Part shown: piece after piece, positions 39,794 through 47,822 of the stretch
How positions within the stretch are numbered: position 1 is the first letter of the stretch
How the letters are laid out: each line of letters starts with the position of its first letter
Assembly: GCF_003347665.1 (NCBI RefSeq)
Contig: NZ_QDGA01000014.1
Coordinates: 55,206-119,205, forward strand
Direction of reading: 5' to 3'
Origin: Microvirga calopogonii
GTDB lineage: Bacteria > Pseudomonadota > Alphaproteobacteria > Rhizobiales > Beijerinckiaceae
Length of the DNA: 64,000 bases
Made by a program: the position numbers and the translations under genes
The notes under the pieces: generated by a model
Told to the model about the DNA's origin: nothing
The model's input: the letters and a program-made list of their open reading frames with translations, nothing else
Databases searched by the model: none

Positions 39794-41020
39794 ATGTCGA
39801 TGACCAATCAAACGCCAGCCATGCCTCTCGGCTCCCGCCCTGCGCTCGTGGAGCGGACCGCCGTCCCGATCCTGGCCGCCATCAGCGTTTCGCATCTGCT
39901 GAACGACCTCATCCAGTCGCTGCTGCCGGCGATCTACCCCATCCTCAAAAGGGATTTCCATCTCGATTTCGGCCAGATCGGGTTTCTGACGCTGACGTTC
40001 CAGCTCACCGCGTCGCTGCTCCAGCCCATGATCGGCACATTCACGGACCGTCGGCCGCAGCCGTTCTCCCTCGTCGTCGGCATGGGCTTCACCCTGATCG
40101 GCCTGCTGACGCTCTCGCGGGCAGGGTCTTATTCGCTCCTGCTCCTGGCGGCCGCCCTCATCGGCATGGGCTCCTCGGTCTTCCACCCGGAATCCTCCCG
40201 CGTCGCGCGGCTGGCCTCGGGCGGACGGCATGGCCTGGCCCAGTCGGTGTTCCAGGTCGGCGGCAATGCCGGGAGTGCGCTGGGGCCACTGCTTGCGGCC
40301 TTCATTGTTGTTCCGTTCGGCCAGCCGAGCATCGCCTGGTTTTCCGCCGTGGCCCTGCTGGCGATGCTGATCCTCTTCGCGGTCGGTCGGTGGTATCAGG
40401 CGAAGCTCGTGGACCTGCGCGCCAAGCCGCGCACGGTCGAGACGGGATCGCTGTTCTCGAGGCGCCGCGTCGTGGTCTCGCTCGTGATCCTGGTGATGCT
40501 GATCTTCTCGAAGGACTTCTACGTCGCGAGCTTCACCAACTATTTCACCTTCTACCTGATCTCCAAGTTCCAACTCCCGGTGCAGGACGCGCAGATCCAC
40601 CTCTTCATCTTTCTTGGTGCGCTTGCCGTCGGCACGTTGCTCGGCGGTCCCATCGGCGACAGGATCGGCCGGCGTTATGTGATCTGGCTTTCGATTCTCG
40701 GCGTCCTGCCCTTCACGCTCCTGCTGCCCTTCGCCAATCTGTTCTGGACGACCGTGCTGAGCGTGATCATCGGCGTGGTTCTGGCCTCCGCCTTCTCGTC
40801 CATCGTCGTCTATGCCATCGAACTCGTGCCGGGGCGCGTCGGCATGATCTCCGGCTTCTTCTTCGGCTTCTCGTTCGGCATGGCTGGGCTGGGCGCAGCG
40901 GCTCTCGGACATCTCGCCGACGTCACGAGCATCGCGACCGTCTATACGGTGTGTTCCTTCCTGCCGGCTCTGGGGCTTTTCGCGTATTTCCTGCCGAAGA
41001 TCGAAAAGAAGCACGTCTGA
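39794..41020 (+). CDS. fsr: MFS transporter, fosmidomycin-resistance (Fsr) type
   Basis: A 408-residue protein with 12 predicted membrane segments. The N-terminus ISVSHLLNDLIQSLLPAIYPILK, the GSSVFHPESSRVARLASGGRHGLAQS segment and QVGGNAGSALGPLLAAF are highly characteristic of Fsr. The C-terminal half has GDRIGRRYVIWLSILG. Export of fosmidomycin or similar small compounds across the inner membrane is the family role. It stands alone on the plus strand, and the natural substrate is unknown. Confidence 0.9.
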   Translation: MSMTNQTPAMPLGSRPALVERTAVPILAAISVSHLLNDLIQSLLPAIYPILKRDFHLDFGQIGFLTLTFQLTASLLQPMIGTFTDRRPQPFSLVVGMGFTLIGLLTLSRAGSYSLLLLAAALIGMGSSVFHPESSRVARLASGGRHGLAQSVFQVGGNAGSALGPLLAAFIVVPFGQPSIAWFSAVALLAMLILFAVGRWYQAKLVDLRAKPRTVETGSLFSRRRVVVSLVILVMLIFSKDFYVASFTNYFTFYLISKFQLPVQDAQIHLFIFLGALAVGTLLGGPIGDRIGRRYVIWLSILGVLPFTLLLPFANLFWTTVLSVIIGVVLASAFSSIVVYAIELVPGRVGMISGFFFGFSFGMAGLGAAALGHLADVTSIATVYTVCSFLPALGLFAYFLPKIEKKHV

Positions 41021-41115
41021 GACGCAAGCTCATGGATATTCGAACGCTCTCCGAGGATCCGCACCTCAGAGAGCGTACGAGTGTCCGAGTGTCGAGCTCT
41101 CGCTGGAGCGGTACT

Positions 41116-41880
41116 TCAGATCAGGGCTGCTCGCGCGGCATCCTCCAGAGCCTTCATGGCCATGCGATACGGGCCCGGACCATGGCTGATGCGCGCGACG
41201 CCGAGTTCCGCGAGCCGGGAAGCCGCAGGCGTCTTCGCGCTCGCCATGATGTTCACAGGCAATGACGAGCCCTCGACGATTCGGGATATCAACGTCTCGT
41301 CAGCCAGGCCGGGCACAAAGAACCCATCGGCGCCGGCATCGGCATAGGCGCGGGCACGTTCCAGGGCTGTGGCGACGAGGCTCTTATGCTGGTCCGCCGC
41401 GGCCACTAGGAACACGTCCGTGCGCGCATTCAGAAAGGCTGGAACGCTGAGCCGGTCGGCCGCCTCCCTGGCACTTTTGAGTCGGGCCACCTGATCGGAG
41501 ATCTCGCGCAACGGGCTGGTTTCGCGAGAGCTGTCCTCGATGTTGTAGCCGATGGCGCCGGCCTGCACCGCACGAGTAATGGTGACGCCGACCTCTTCGG
41601 GATTGGACCCGTATCCGCTTTCCAGGTCGATGGTGACCGGCAGATCCGTTGCCGCCACGATGCGCTCCAGATTGGCGAGGGCGAGGTCGAACGGCATGTC
41701 CTCGCCGTCGTCGAAGCCGTGCGCGGCCGCGACCGACCAACTACCTGTGGCGAGAGCCTTCGCTCCGCCCGCCGCAACCGCCTTGGCGCTGCCCGCATCC
41801 CAGACATTGAAGAGAATAATCGGGCTTCCGGGAACGTGGAGAGCCTTGAACGTTCCGGCCCTCGTGACTTGATCCGTCAT
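41116..41880 (-). CDS. Isocitrate lyase/PEP mutase family protein
   Basis: A 254-residue TIM-barrel enzyme homologue. LHVPGSPIILFNVWDAGSAKA opens the barrel, VTIDLESGYG carries the metal-binding acids, YNIEDSS corresponds to the conserved ED pair, and FLNARTDVFLV follows. The KKCGH-type isocitrate lyase loop is absent, so it belongs to the broad PEP mutase/oxaloacetase-like group rather than true isocitrate lyase. Its ATG at 41880 lies five bases after the ada stop with GGGGTGAAAGAC upstream, so the two form an operon. The substrate is unknown. Confidence 0.85.
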   Translation of the reverse strand: MTDQVTRAGTFKALHVPGSPIILFNVWDAGSAKAVAAGGAKALATGSWSVAAAHGFDDGEDMPFDLALANLERIVAATDLPVTIDLESGYGSNPEEVGVTITRAVQAGAIGYNIEDSSRETSPLREISDQVARLKSAREAADRLSVPAFLNARTDVFLVAAADQHKSLVATALERARAYADAGADGFFVPGLADETLISRIVEGSSLPVNIMASAKTPAASRLAELGVARISHGPGPYRMAMKALEDAARAALI

Positions 41881-41885
41881 GTCTT

Positions 41886-42947
41886 TCACCCCTTGGACAA
41901 TGTTGTCGCGACACGCCGCTCGTGTTCGAGCAGCCATTGCTTGCGCCAGATCTTGCCACCATAACCGGTCAGCGATCCATCGGCGCCGATCACCCGGTGG
42001 CAGGGCACGATGACCGCCACTTGGTTGGCGCCGTTCGCCCGCGCCACGGCCCGCGGCGCATCGGGACGGTCGATGAAACGCGCGATCTCGCCGTAACTGC
42101 GCGTGGTGCCCGCGGGAATCCGGCGCAGCGCATCCCAGACCGTCGCCTCGAACGGCGTTCCCTTCTGCACGATGGGCACGTCGAAGGAGATCGAGCGGCC
42201 GGCGAAATATCGCTCTATCTGATGGGCCAGCGTGTCGAGCATCGGGTGCCGCCCGAAGCAGATCGGCCCGACGCGCTTGCGCAACCGCTCGATCTCGGTC
42301 GGAAGCGCCTTGCGTTCCGCGAATTCGAGCAGATGCACGCCCGCATCGTCCGCGACGGCGAGCATCGCGCCGATGGGCGTATCGAGCCATTGCGCGATCA
42401 GGATCTGACGCGCCGGCGCGCGGACCGGCGCGTCGCCGATGAGCTTGCTGATCGCATCGCGAAAACCGCTGCCGGATTCGTAGCCGGCATCGAGCTGGGC
42501 ATCCATCACGGAGCCTCCCTGCTGCAAGGTATTGACCGCCAGACCGAGCCGCTGCGAGCGCGCATATTGCGCGAAGGTGACGCCGTATTCGCGCTGGAAG
42601 GCACGGCGCACGGTGGAGGGATCGTAGCCGAGAGCCTTCACGTCCTCGGCGCTCCACCGTCGGTCCGGCTCGACCCTGATCCTGTCCCTCAAAACGTCGA
42701 GCGCTCCGCTCGTCGGCCGCTTGATGTCGAGGGGTTTGCAGCGCAGGCAGGGGCGAAAGCCGGCATCCTGCGCCGCGTCCCTGCAGGAGAAGAACACCAC
42801 GTTGTGGCGCTTCGGCTTGCGGGCCGGGCAGGTCAGGCGGCAGAAGATGCCTGTCGTCTTCACGCCCACATAGGCAAATCCTTCGTAGGAAGGATCGCGG
42901 GCGATCAGGGCGGCAAAGAGGGTGTCGTCGTCGCGGAGCATTGGCAT
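41886..42947 (-). CDS. ada: Ada: bifunctional DNA-alkylation repair methyltransferase and activator
   Basis: A 353-residue protein with all Ada parts in order. The N-terminal zinc/methyl-acceptor domain has FCRLTCPARKPKRHN and PCLRCKP, supplying the four cysteines. An AraC-type helix-turn-helix follows (VKALGYDPSTVRRAFQREYG). The O6-alkylguanine transferase domain has the active site VPCHRVIGADGSLTGYGGK. It repairs methylphosphotriesters and O6-methylguanine, and when methylated activates its own operon. It is followed after five bases by the isocitrate lyase-like gene. No alkB or alkA adjoins. Confidence 0.95.
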   Translation of the reverse strand: MPMLRDDDTLFAALIARDPSYEGFAYVGVKTTGIFCRLTCPARKPKRHNVVFFSCRDAAQDAGFRPCLRCKPLDIKRPTSGALDVLRDRIRVEPDRRWSAEDVKALGYDPSTVRRAFQREYGVTFAQYARSQRLGLAVNTLQQGGSVMDAQLDAGYESGSGFRDAISKLIGDAPVRAPARQILIAQWLDTPIGAMLAVADDAGVHLLEFAERKALPTEIERLRKRVGPICFGRHPMLDTLAHQIERYFAGRSISFDVPIVQKGTPFEATVWDALRRIPAGTTRSYGEIARFIDRPDAPRAVARANGANQVAVIVPCHRVIGADGSLTGYGGKIWRKQWLLEHERRVATTLSKG

Positions 42948-43022
42948 GAACCCGTTTTAGCGCATCCCTCGGAGCCATGTCGCCGGAAACGAGGCGTGTA
43001 TTTTTCTTTTGTCCGGTGCCGC

Positions 43023-44351
43023 TCACCGGACCTGGGCGACCTCCACGCTCAGGCGCATCTCCGGATGGATGCCACAGATCACATCGTAGTGGCCGGGCTC
43101 GTCGAATCCGATGGTCACGGTGTCGCCGGGGTTCTGGGCGTCCGAGTTGAAGCTCCTGCCCCGACCGTCGAGGCGCACGTTGTGGACGCGCGTATCATCG
43201 TTGACGATGCGCAGGGCCTCGCCCAGCTTCAAGATGATCGCGCCCGGCGTGAAGCGCTTGTCCTTCTGCCCGACGGTGGATGTCGGAATGGCTCTCTCGT
43301 CCGTCCCCCAGGACATCGCTTTCGCAGGCAGGCTCGCGGGGCGGGGAGGATCGTCGCTGGACAGGGTGGCGAGGAAGGCGACGAGTTGCGCGCGCTCTTC
43401 GTCATTCAGTTCGATCCGGCGCGGCAGGTCGGCCGAGACAGTGGGGCGCTGCACCACGTGTTCCGCGTAATGCGCGACGACATCGTCGAAGGTCGCAAGC
43501 GAGCCGTCATGCATGTAGGGCGCGGACCAGACCCGCTCGCGCAGGCTCGGCGTCTTGAAGGCATGGTTCGCGGCGTTCACCCCGAGGATGGGGCCGCGGC
43601 CCTTGTCCTCACCAGGCAGACCAATGTCGTGGAAGGCTTCGTCGGTGAACCGCCAGCCCTGATGGCAGGCCACGCATCCGGCTTTGCCGACGAAGAGCGA
43701 GAAGCCCGCAAGCTCGTTCGGTTCCAGAGCCTTGTCGTCGCCCTTCACCCAACGGTCGAAGCGGGTTTCCGGCGAGACGAGCGTTCGCTGAAAGGCCGCG
43801 AGCGCCTTTGCCAGGTTGGCCTGCGTCACGGTGGGATCATCGGGGAAGGCGGCCGCAAACGCCTTGCGGATCTTTGGGTCGGCATCGAGCGCCCGCAAGG
43901 CCGTCTGCAGGTTGCCGGCCATCTCGCGTTCGTTCTCGATCGGCCCCATGGCCTGAACTTCCAGGCTCGAGGCTCGGCCGTCCCAGAAGAAGGACAGGCC
44001 CCAGGCCAGATTCCACAGGGGAGGCGTGCGCCGGTCGAGGGGCTGTCCGTCGTGGCCGATATGGCGGTCGACACCGTCGGAGAACGACAGGTCGGCCTGA
44101 TGGCAGGTCGAGCACGCCATGTCGCCTGAGCCCGAAAGGCGGGTATCCTCGAAAAGCTTCGCGCCGAGCGCGATCTTCTCCGGAGTTGCCGGATTCTCCG
44201 CAGGCGTCGGAGCATGATCCGGACGCGCGAAAGCCTGCCTCCAATGCGCGGCGTCGAGCGAAGCGGGCTTGTCGGCCGCTCCGCCCACGAGACTTGCGAG
44301 CACGAAGCCCGCCAGCACCCGACCGACTTTGGTGAAGCTCGCGCGCCACAT
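43023..44351 (-). CDS. Di-heme cytochrome c peroxidase fused to a C-terminal cupredoxin domain
   Basis: A 442-residue exported protein. A short signal segment (VLAGFVLASLVGGA) is followed by a CcpA/MauG-like di-heme domain with two heme-binding motifs, CSTCH (near residue 80) and CVACH (near residue 226). The peroxidase segment LFVGKAGCVACHQGWRFTDEAFHDIG is typical. From about residue 350 a cupredoxin-like domain follows, with candidate copper ligands His in RVHNVRL and Cys/His/Met in VICGIHPEM. Fusion of the two redox modules is unusual. It starts five bases after the helical exported protein gene, so it is co-transcribed. The substrate and electron donor are unknown. Confidence 0.85.
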   Translation of the reverse strand: MWRASFTKVGRVLAGFVLASLVGGAADKPASLDAAHWRQAFARPDHAPTPAENPATPEKIALGAKLFEDTRLSGSGDMACSTCHQADLSFSDGVDRHIGHDGQPLDRRTPPLWNLAWGLSFFWDGRASSLEVQAMGPIENEREMAGNLQTALRALDADPKIRKAFAAAFPDDPTVTQANLAKALAAFQRTLVSPETRFDRWVKGDDKALEPNELAGFSLFVGKAGCVACHQGWRFTDEAFHDIGLPGEDKGRGPILGVNAANHAFKTPSLRERVWSAPYMHDGSLATFDDVVAHYAEHVVQRPTVSADLPRRIELNDEERAQLVAFLATLSSDDPPRPASLPAKAMSWGTDERAIPTSTVGQKDKRFTPGAIILKLGEALRIVNDDTRVHNVRLDGRGRSFNSDAQNPGDTVTIGFDEPGHYDVICGIHPEMRLSVEVAQVR

Positions 44352-44356
44352 CGAGG

Positions 44357-45214
44357 TTAGTGGAAGTTGCTGAGCTGCAACTCGAACTTGGCGACCGCGC
44401 TCAGGAATTGTCCGGAATCCTTCACCGCCTGCTTCGGCGGCGTCACGGCCGGGAAGGTCGCCTTCAGGTCGTCGAGGCTCGCCTGTAGGGCCTTGGCCGC
44501 GTCGGCATTCTTGGCGGAGGCGGCCGGCATGACCGTTCCGACGAGGCGGTCCACCTCGAACACGAAGCCACGCGCGTCCTGGTACTCGACCACGTTTGCG
44601 ATGCGGCCTTTCTCGACGGCCTCCTCGTATTCGTCGGCAGCCTGCTGCAGCACTTCGAGGGCCGTTTCGAGCACGAAGTAAGTGCCGTCCGCTTCCTTTG
44701 TCTTCACGGCCGTCTCGGCCGCCGCCAGGCGCTCGTCGAGCGCCGCGCGGGCCCGGACATAGGCTTCCTTGTTCTTGGCCTTCACGGTCTGCGACAGGGA
44801 CTTCAGGGCGACCTGGAACGGCGCGATGTTGAGGGGTTTCAACTGCTCGCGGATGCTGCCGTAGATCTCTTCCTCCGGATGCAGGAAGTGGGGCAGGGCG
44901 TCGGCCCAGCGGCCGGCCTCGATCAGCTCGGCACCGACGGTGAGATGGCCGCGAATCATTTCGATGCCGCGATAGACATGGAGCGGCGCCGGCAATTGGA
45001 CCGCGCCGCCTGCTCCACCTTCATCGCCCTCGCCACCGGATGTGGCCGCCGGGGCGGCGTGGCCCTGGTGCTGAGCGAGCTGAAGCAGGGTCTGGCCGGC
45101 CTTGGCCTCGATCCCGACCTGCGGCTCGACATGTGGAGCCGCCGCCTGCACGGCAACCGGCGCGGCAACAAGGACGGCGGAACTCAGGCCCGCCCAGATC
45201 TTCCGTTTCTTCAT
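44357..45214 (-). CDS. Exported helical protein partner of the peroxidase-cupredoxin gene
   Basis: A 285-residue protein with GAGGGGG before the ATG and a signal peptide of about 24 residues (KIWAGLSSAVLVAAPVAVQA). The mature part is mostly alpha-helical with long charged helices (GAELIEAGRWADALPHFLHPEEEIY; EVLQQAADEYEEAVEKG). Scattered His and Glu could bind metal but make no recognised motif. I do not recognise the family with certainty. Being first in the operon and five bases from the peroxidase suggests a periplasmic partner. Confidence 0.6.
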   Translation of the reverse strand: MKKRKIWAGLSSAVLVAAPVAVQAAAPHVEPQVGIEAKAGQTLLQLAQHQGHAAPAATSGGEGDEGGAGGAVQLPAPLHVYRGIEMIRGHLTVGAELIEAGRWADALPHFLHPEEEIYGSIREQLKPLNIAPFQVALKSLSQTVKAKNKEAYVRARAALDERLAAAETAVKTKEADGTYFVLETALEVLQQAADEYEEAVEKGRIANVVEYQDARGFVFEVDRLVGTVMPAASAKNADAAKALQASLDDLKATFPAVTPPKQAVKDSGQFLSAVAKFELQLSNFH

Positions 45215-45247
45215 GGATCCCCCTCGGCACGCTGGCTGCCGCGGCTA

Positions 45248-45262
45248 GTTTAGAAAAGCTAA
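45248..45262. promoter_or_regulatory. Possible iron-responsive dyad (TTTAG-N5-CTAAA)
   Basis: The inverted repeat TTTAG-AAAAG-CTAAA lies in the 119-base gap between the divergent helical-protein and PKHD-hydroxylase genes. It resembles the ICE operator bound by Irr in Rhizobiales, but matches only part of it. The assignment is tentative. Confidence 0.35.
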
Positions 45263-45333
45263 AAACTGCGTGTCTTTACAAGAACTTAGCTACATAATAT
45301 GGGGAGCTCGTGCAAGCCCGAAGGTGCTCTCCC

Positions 45334-45993
45334 ATGCTGATCACGATTGCGGACGTCCTCCTCCCGGCCGATCTCGAAGAGGTTCGCGGGATGCTGAGGT
45401 CCATGCGCTTCGAGGACGGCCGCGCGACGGCGGGGTGGAGCGCCCGGTTGGTCAAGGACAACGAACAGGCCCGCGAGGGGGCGGCTCTCACCCTGCTGCG
45501 GGAGAAGGTGTCGACGGCCATTCTGAACAACGAGGTCTTCAACCTCGCCGCGCGGCCGAAGGCCCTGACGCCGCTGATCTTTGCCCGTTACGGTGCGGGC
45601 CGGGAATATGGCTCCCACGTCGACAATCCACTGATGAACGGCATCCGCACGGACGTGTCCTTCACGCTCTTCCTGGCCGATCCGGACTCCTATGATGGCG
45701 GGGAGCTCGTGATCGAGTCCGTGTCCGGCGAGGAGGAGGTGAAGCTCCCGGCCGGGCATCTGGTGGCCTATGACTCGACGAGCCTGCACCGGGTCGCCCC
45801 CGTCACGCGGGGAGAGCGCATGGTGGCCGTGGGCTGGGCGCAGAGCTATGTGCGCGACAGCGCCCGACGCGAGCTTCTGTTCGATCTCGAAACCGCCAGG
45901 CGCAACCTGTTCGCTCAAGCGGGCAAGACCCCGGAGTTCGACCTGCTGGCAAAGAGCAGCGCCAATCTGTTCCGCATGTGGGCGGAGGTTTGA
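45334..45993 (+). CDS. piuC: PKHD-type Fe(II)/2-oxoglutarate hydroxylase (PiuC/YbiX-like)
   Basis: A 219-residue dioxygenase. The iron-binding triad is His95 and Asp97 in YGSHVDNP and His152 in LHRV, with the 2-oxoglutarate Arg in VTRGER (Arg162). The N-terminus MLITIADVLLPADLEEVRGML is the family opening, and AAGGTG precedes the ATG. In other proteobacteria PiuC is iron-regulated and located beside a TonB siderophore receptor, but none adjoins here. It is divergent from the peroxidase operon. Confidence 0.9.
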   Translation: MLITIADVLLPADLEEVRGMLRSMRFEDGRATAGWSARLVKDNEQAREGAALTLLREKVSTAILNNEVFNLAARPKALTPLIFARYGAGREYGSHVDNPLMNGIRTDVSFTLFLADPDSYDGGELVIESVSGEEEVKLPAGHLVAYDSTSLHRVAPVTRGERMVAVGWAQSYVRDSARRELLFDLETARRNLFAQAGKTPEFDLLAKSSANLFRMWAEV

Positions 45994-46109
45994 ACGTTCG
46001 GCTTTTGCCAGGATGAACCACATCCCGTCCTGTGCCGCCGATGGCTCTGATGGTCCTTATTGTCAGGCGAGAAGGCGTTCGGATTCCCGCTTCGCCTGCA
46101 ACGACAAGA

Positions 46110-47714
46110 TCAACGAGCCTGTTCTTTGGATCTGTCCTTCAGCGCATCCCTGATGCGCCGGATGATGACCCCTTTAGCCTTCCTGTCGGCCGCCGCATCG
46201 ACGGCTTCACTGATCTCGAGAAGCAATTGCGCATAGTCGTTGTGCCAGTCGCGATGTCCGGCGCTCGTGCTCGGCAACCGGCCGTCCTGGCTTTCGACCC
46301 GAACAGCGTGATCGCCCGTCAGATCATAGATGTCATCGATCTCCGGAATGATGGCGCCGGGCGCGTGACCGATATCAGCGAGAGATTTTTGCAGGGCCTT
46401 CAGGGCCGGGTCCTCTCCGTGAACGAGGAAGATGCCGCGCCGAACCGGAAGGCGATCCGCAAGCCAAGCCTTCAGCTCAGGCCCGTCCGCATGTCCCGAA
46501 TAGAGATCCAGGGTTCGCATGCGTGCCCGAACCTTGACCTCCTCGCCTTGGATCCGGACCGTCGAGGCGCCCTCCTGAAGGATCCGGCCGAGCGTTCCCT
46601 GAGCCTGGAAGCCGACGAAGAGGACGGTGGCTTCGTCCCGCCAGAGCCACGCCTTCAGGTGATGACGGATGCGTCCCGCCTCGCACATGCCGCTCGCCGC
46701 AATGATGATGTGGAAGCTGTGGATCCGGTCGATGGCCTTGCTCTGCTCCACAGATTCCGTGAAATGGACCGAGCGTGAGTCGAGCGCCTGTATCAGGTCC
46801 GAGCCGTTCCGGAGTTCACCTGCATGGCGCTTGAAGACGGCACTGGCCTTCGAGGCCAGAGGGGAATCGATGAAGATCGGAATGGCCGGCAATTCGCCCG
46901 CTTCCATCAGCTCCAGAAGATCGACGAGGAGTTCCTGGGTCCGCTCGACCGCGAATGATGGAATGAGCAGCACCCCGCTCGGGTGCATCGCCGCGCGGAC
47001 CTCGTCGCGCAGCATCCGACGGCGGCGCTCGATGGTGGTGCCGGACCGGTCCGTGTCGCCGTACGTGGATTCGAGAACGACATAGTCGAGGTCGCGCGGG
47101 CCGTCCGGATCGGGCTGAAGGAGCTTGTGATCGGGGCCGACATCGCCGGAGAACAGGAGGCGAAGCGGCTTCTCGGCACCGCCGGACGTCACCTCCATCT
47201 CGATGGAGGCCGAGCCCAGGAGATGGCCCGCATTCCAGTAGCGCGCCCTAAATCCAGGGACGACATCCTGCCATCGGCCATAAGTCACCGGCCGAAAATA
47301 TCGGAGAGACGCGACGGCATCCTCTTCCGTGTAGATGGGAGAGACGGTCTCGCGTCCGCGGCGACTGTTGCGGCGGTTGAACTGGTTGACCTCCATTTCC
47401 TGGATGTAGCCTGAATCCGGAAGCATGAGGGACGCCAGATCGGCCGTCCCGGCCGTCGCATAAATCGGTCCATCAAAGCCCGCCTTCACGAGCTTCGGTA
47501 CGAGACCGCTGTGATCGATATGCGCGTGGGTGAGGCACAGTGCATCGATGCCGGCGGCCCGAAAGGGGAAGGGCTGGTAATTGAGCTCCCGCTCGGATTT
47601 GGACCCTTGGAACATTCCGCAATCGATCAGGACGCGGGCGGTTTCCGTTTCGAGCATGAAGCAGGATCCGGTCACCGTGCGGGCGGCACCGTGGAAGTGA
47701 AGGTGAAGCGACAA
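46110..47714 (-). CDS. Metallo-beta-lactamase/beta-CASP family RNA-processing-type hydrolase
   Basis: A 534-residue protein starting at a TTG with a perfect AGGAGG six bases upstream. The metal-binding motif is LTHAHIDHSGLVP, then WNAGHLLGSASIEM and LFSGDVG. The beta-CASP insert has LLIPSFAVERTQELL, and the C-terminal motif is DLYSGHADGPELKAW. It resembles archaeal-type CPSF/KH-less exonucleases ('YSH1-like') rather than RNase J. Role in bacteria is unproven, but RNA cleavage is inferred. It lies 108 bases downstream of the P-type ATPase gene in the same direction. Confidence 0.9.
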   Translation of the reverse strand: MSLHLHFHGAARTVTGSCFMLETETARVLIDCGMFQGSKSERELNYQPFPFRAAGIDALCLTHAHIDHSGLVPKLVKAGFDGPIYATAGTADLASLMLPDSGYIQEMEVNQFNRRNSRRGRETVSPIYTEEDAVASLRYFRPVTYGRWQDVVPGFRARYWNAGHLLGSASIEMEVTSGGAEKPLRLLFSGDVGPDHKLLQPDPDGPRDLDYVVLESTYGDTDRSGTTIERRRRMLRDEVRAAMHPSGVLLIPSFAVERTQELLVDLLELMEAGELPAIPIFIDSPLASKASAVFKRHAGELRNGSDLIQALDSRSVHFTESVEQSKAIDRIHSFHIIIAASGMCEAGRIRHHLKAWLWRDEATVLFVGFQAQGTLGRILQEGASTVRIQGEEVKVRARMRTLDLYSGHADGPELKAWLADRLPVRRGIFLVHGEDPALKALQKSLADIGHAPGAIIPEIDDIYDLTGDHAVRVESQDGRLPSTSAGHRDWHNDYAQLLLEISEAVDAAADRKAKGVIIRRIRDALKDRSKEQAR

Positions 47715-47822
47715 GAAAACCTCCTGGATATGAGGAACTGCGCAGCAGGAACCATCGCATCTTGGTCCATGCCCGTCGAGCTGATGTCAGGTGGTGCGGA
47801 TTTCGATAGCTGCCGATTGCCA

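Noticed and set aside
41116..43026. 636-codon frame fusing the end of ada's region with the isocitrate lyase-like gene
   Set aside because: Its N-terminal part is an out-of-frame reading of ada. The real lyase-like gene starts at the ATG at 41880 with a ribosome site.
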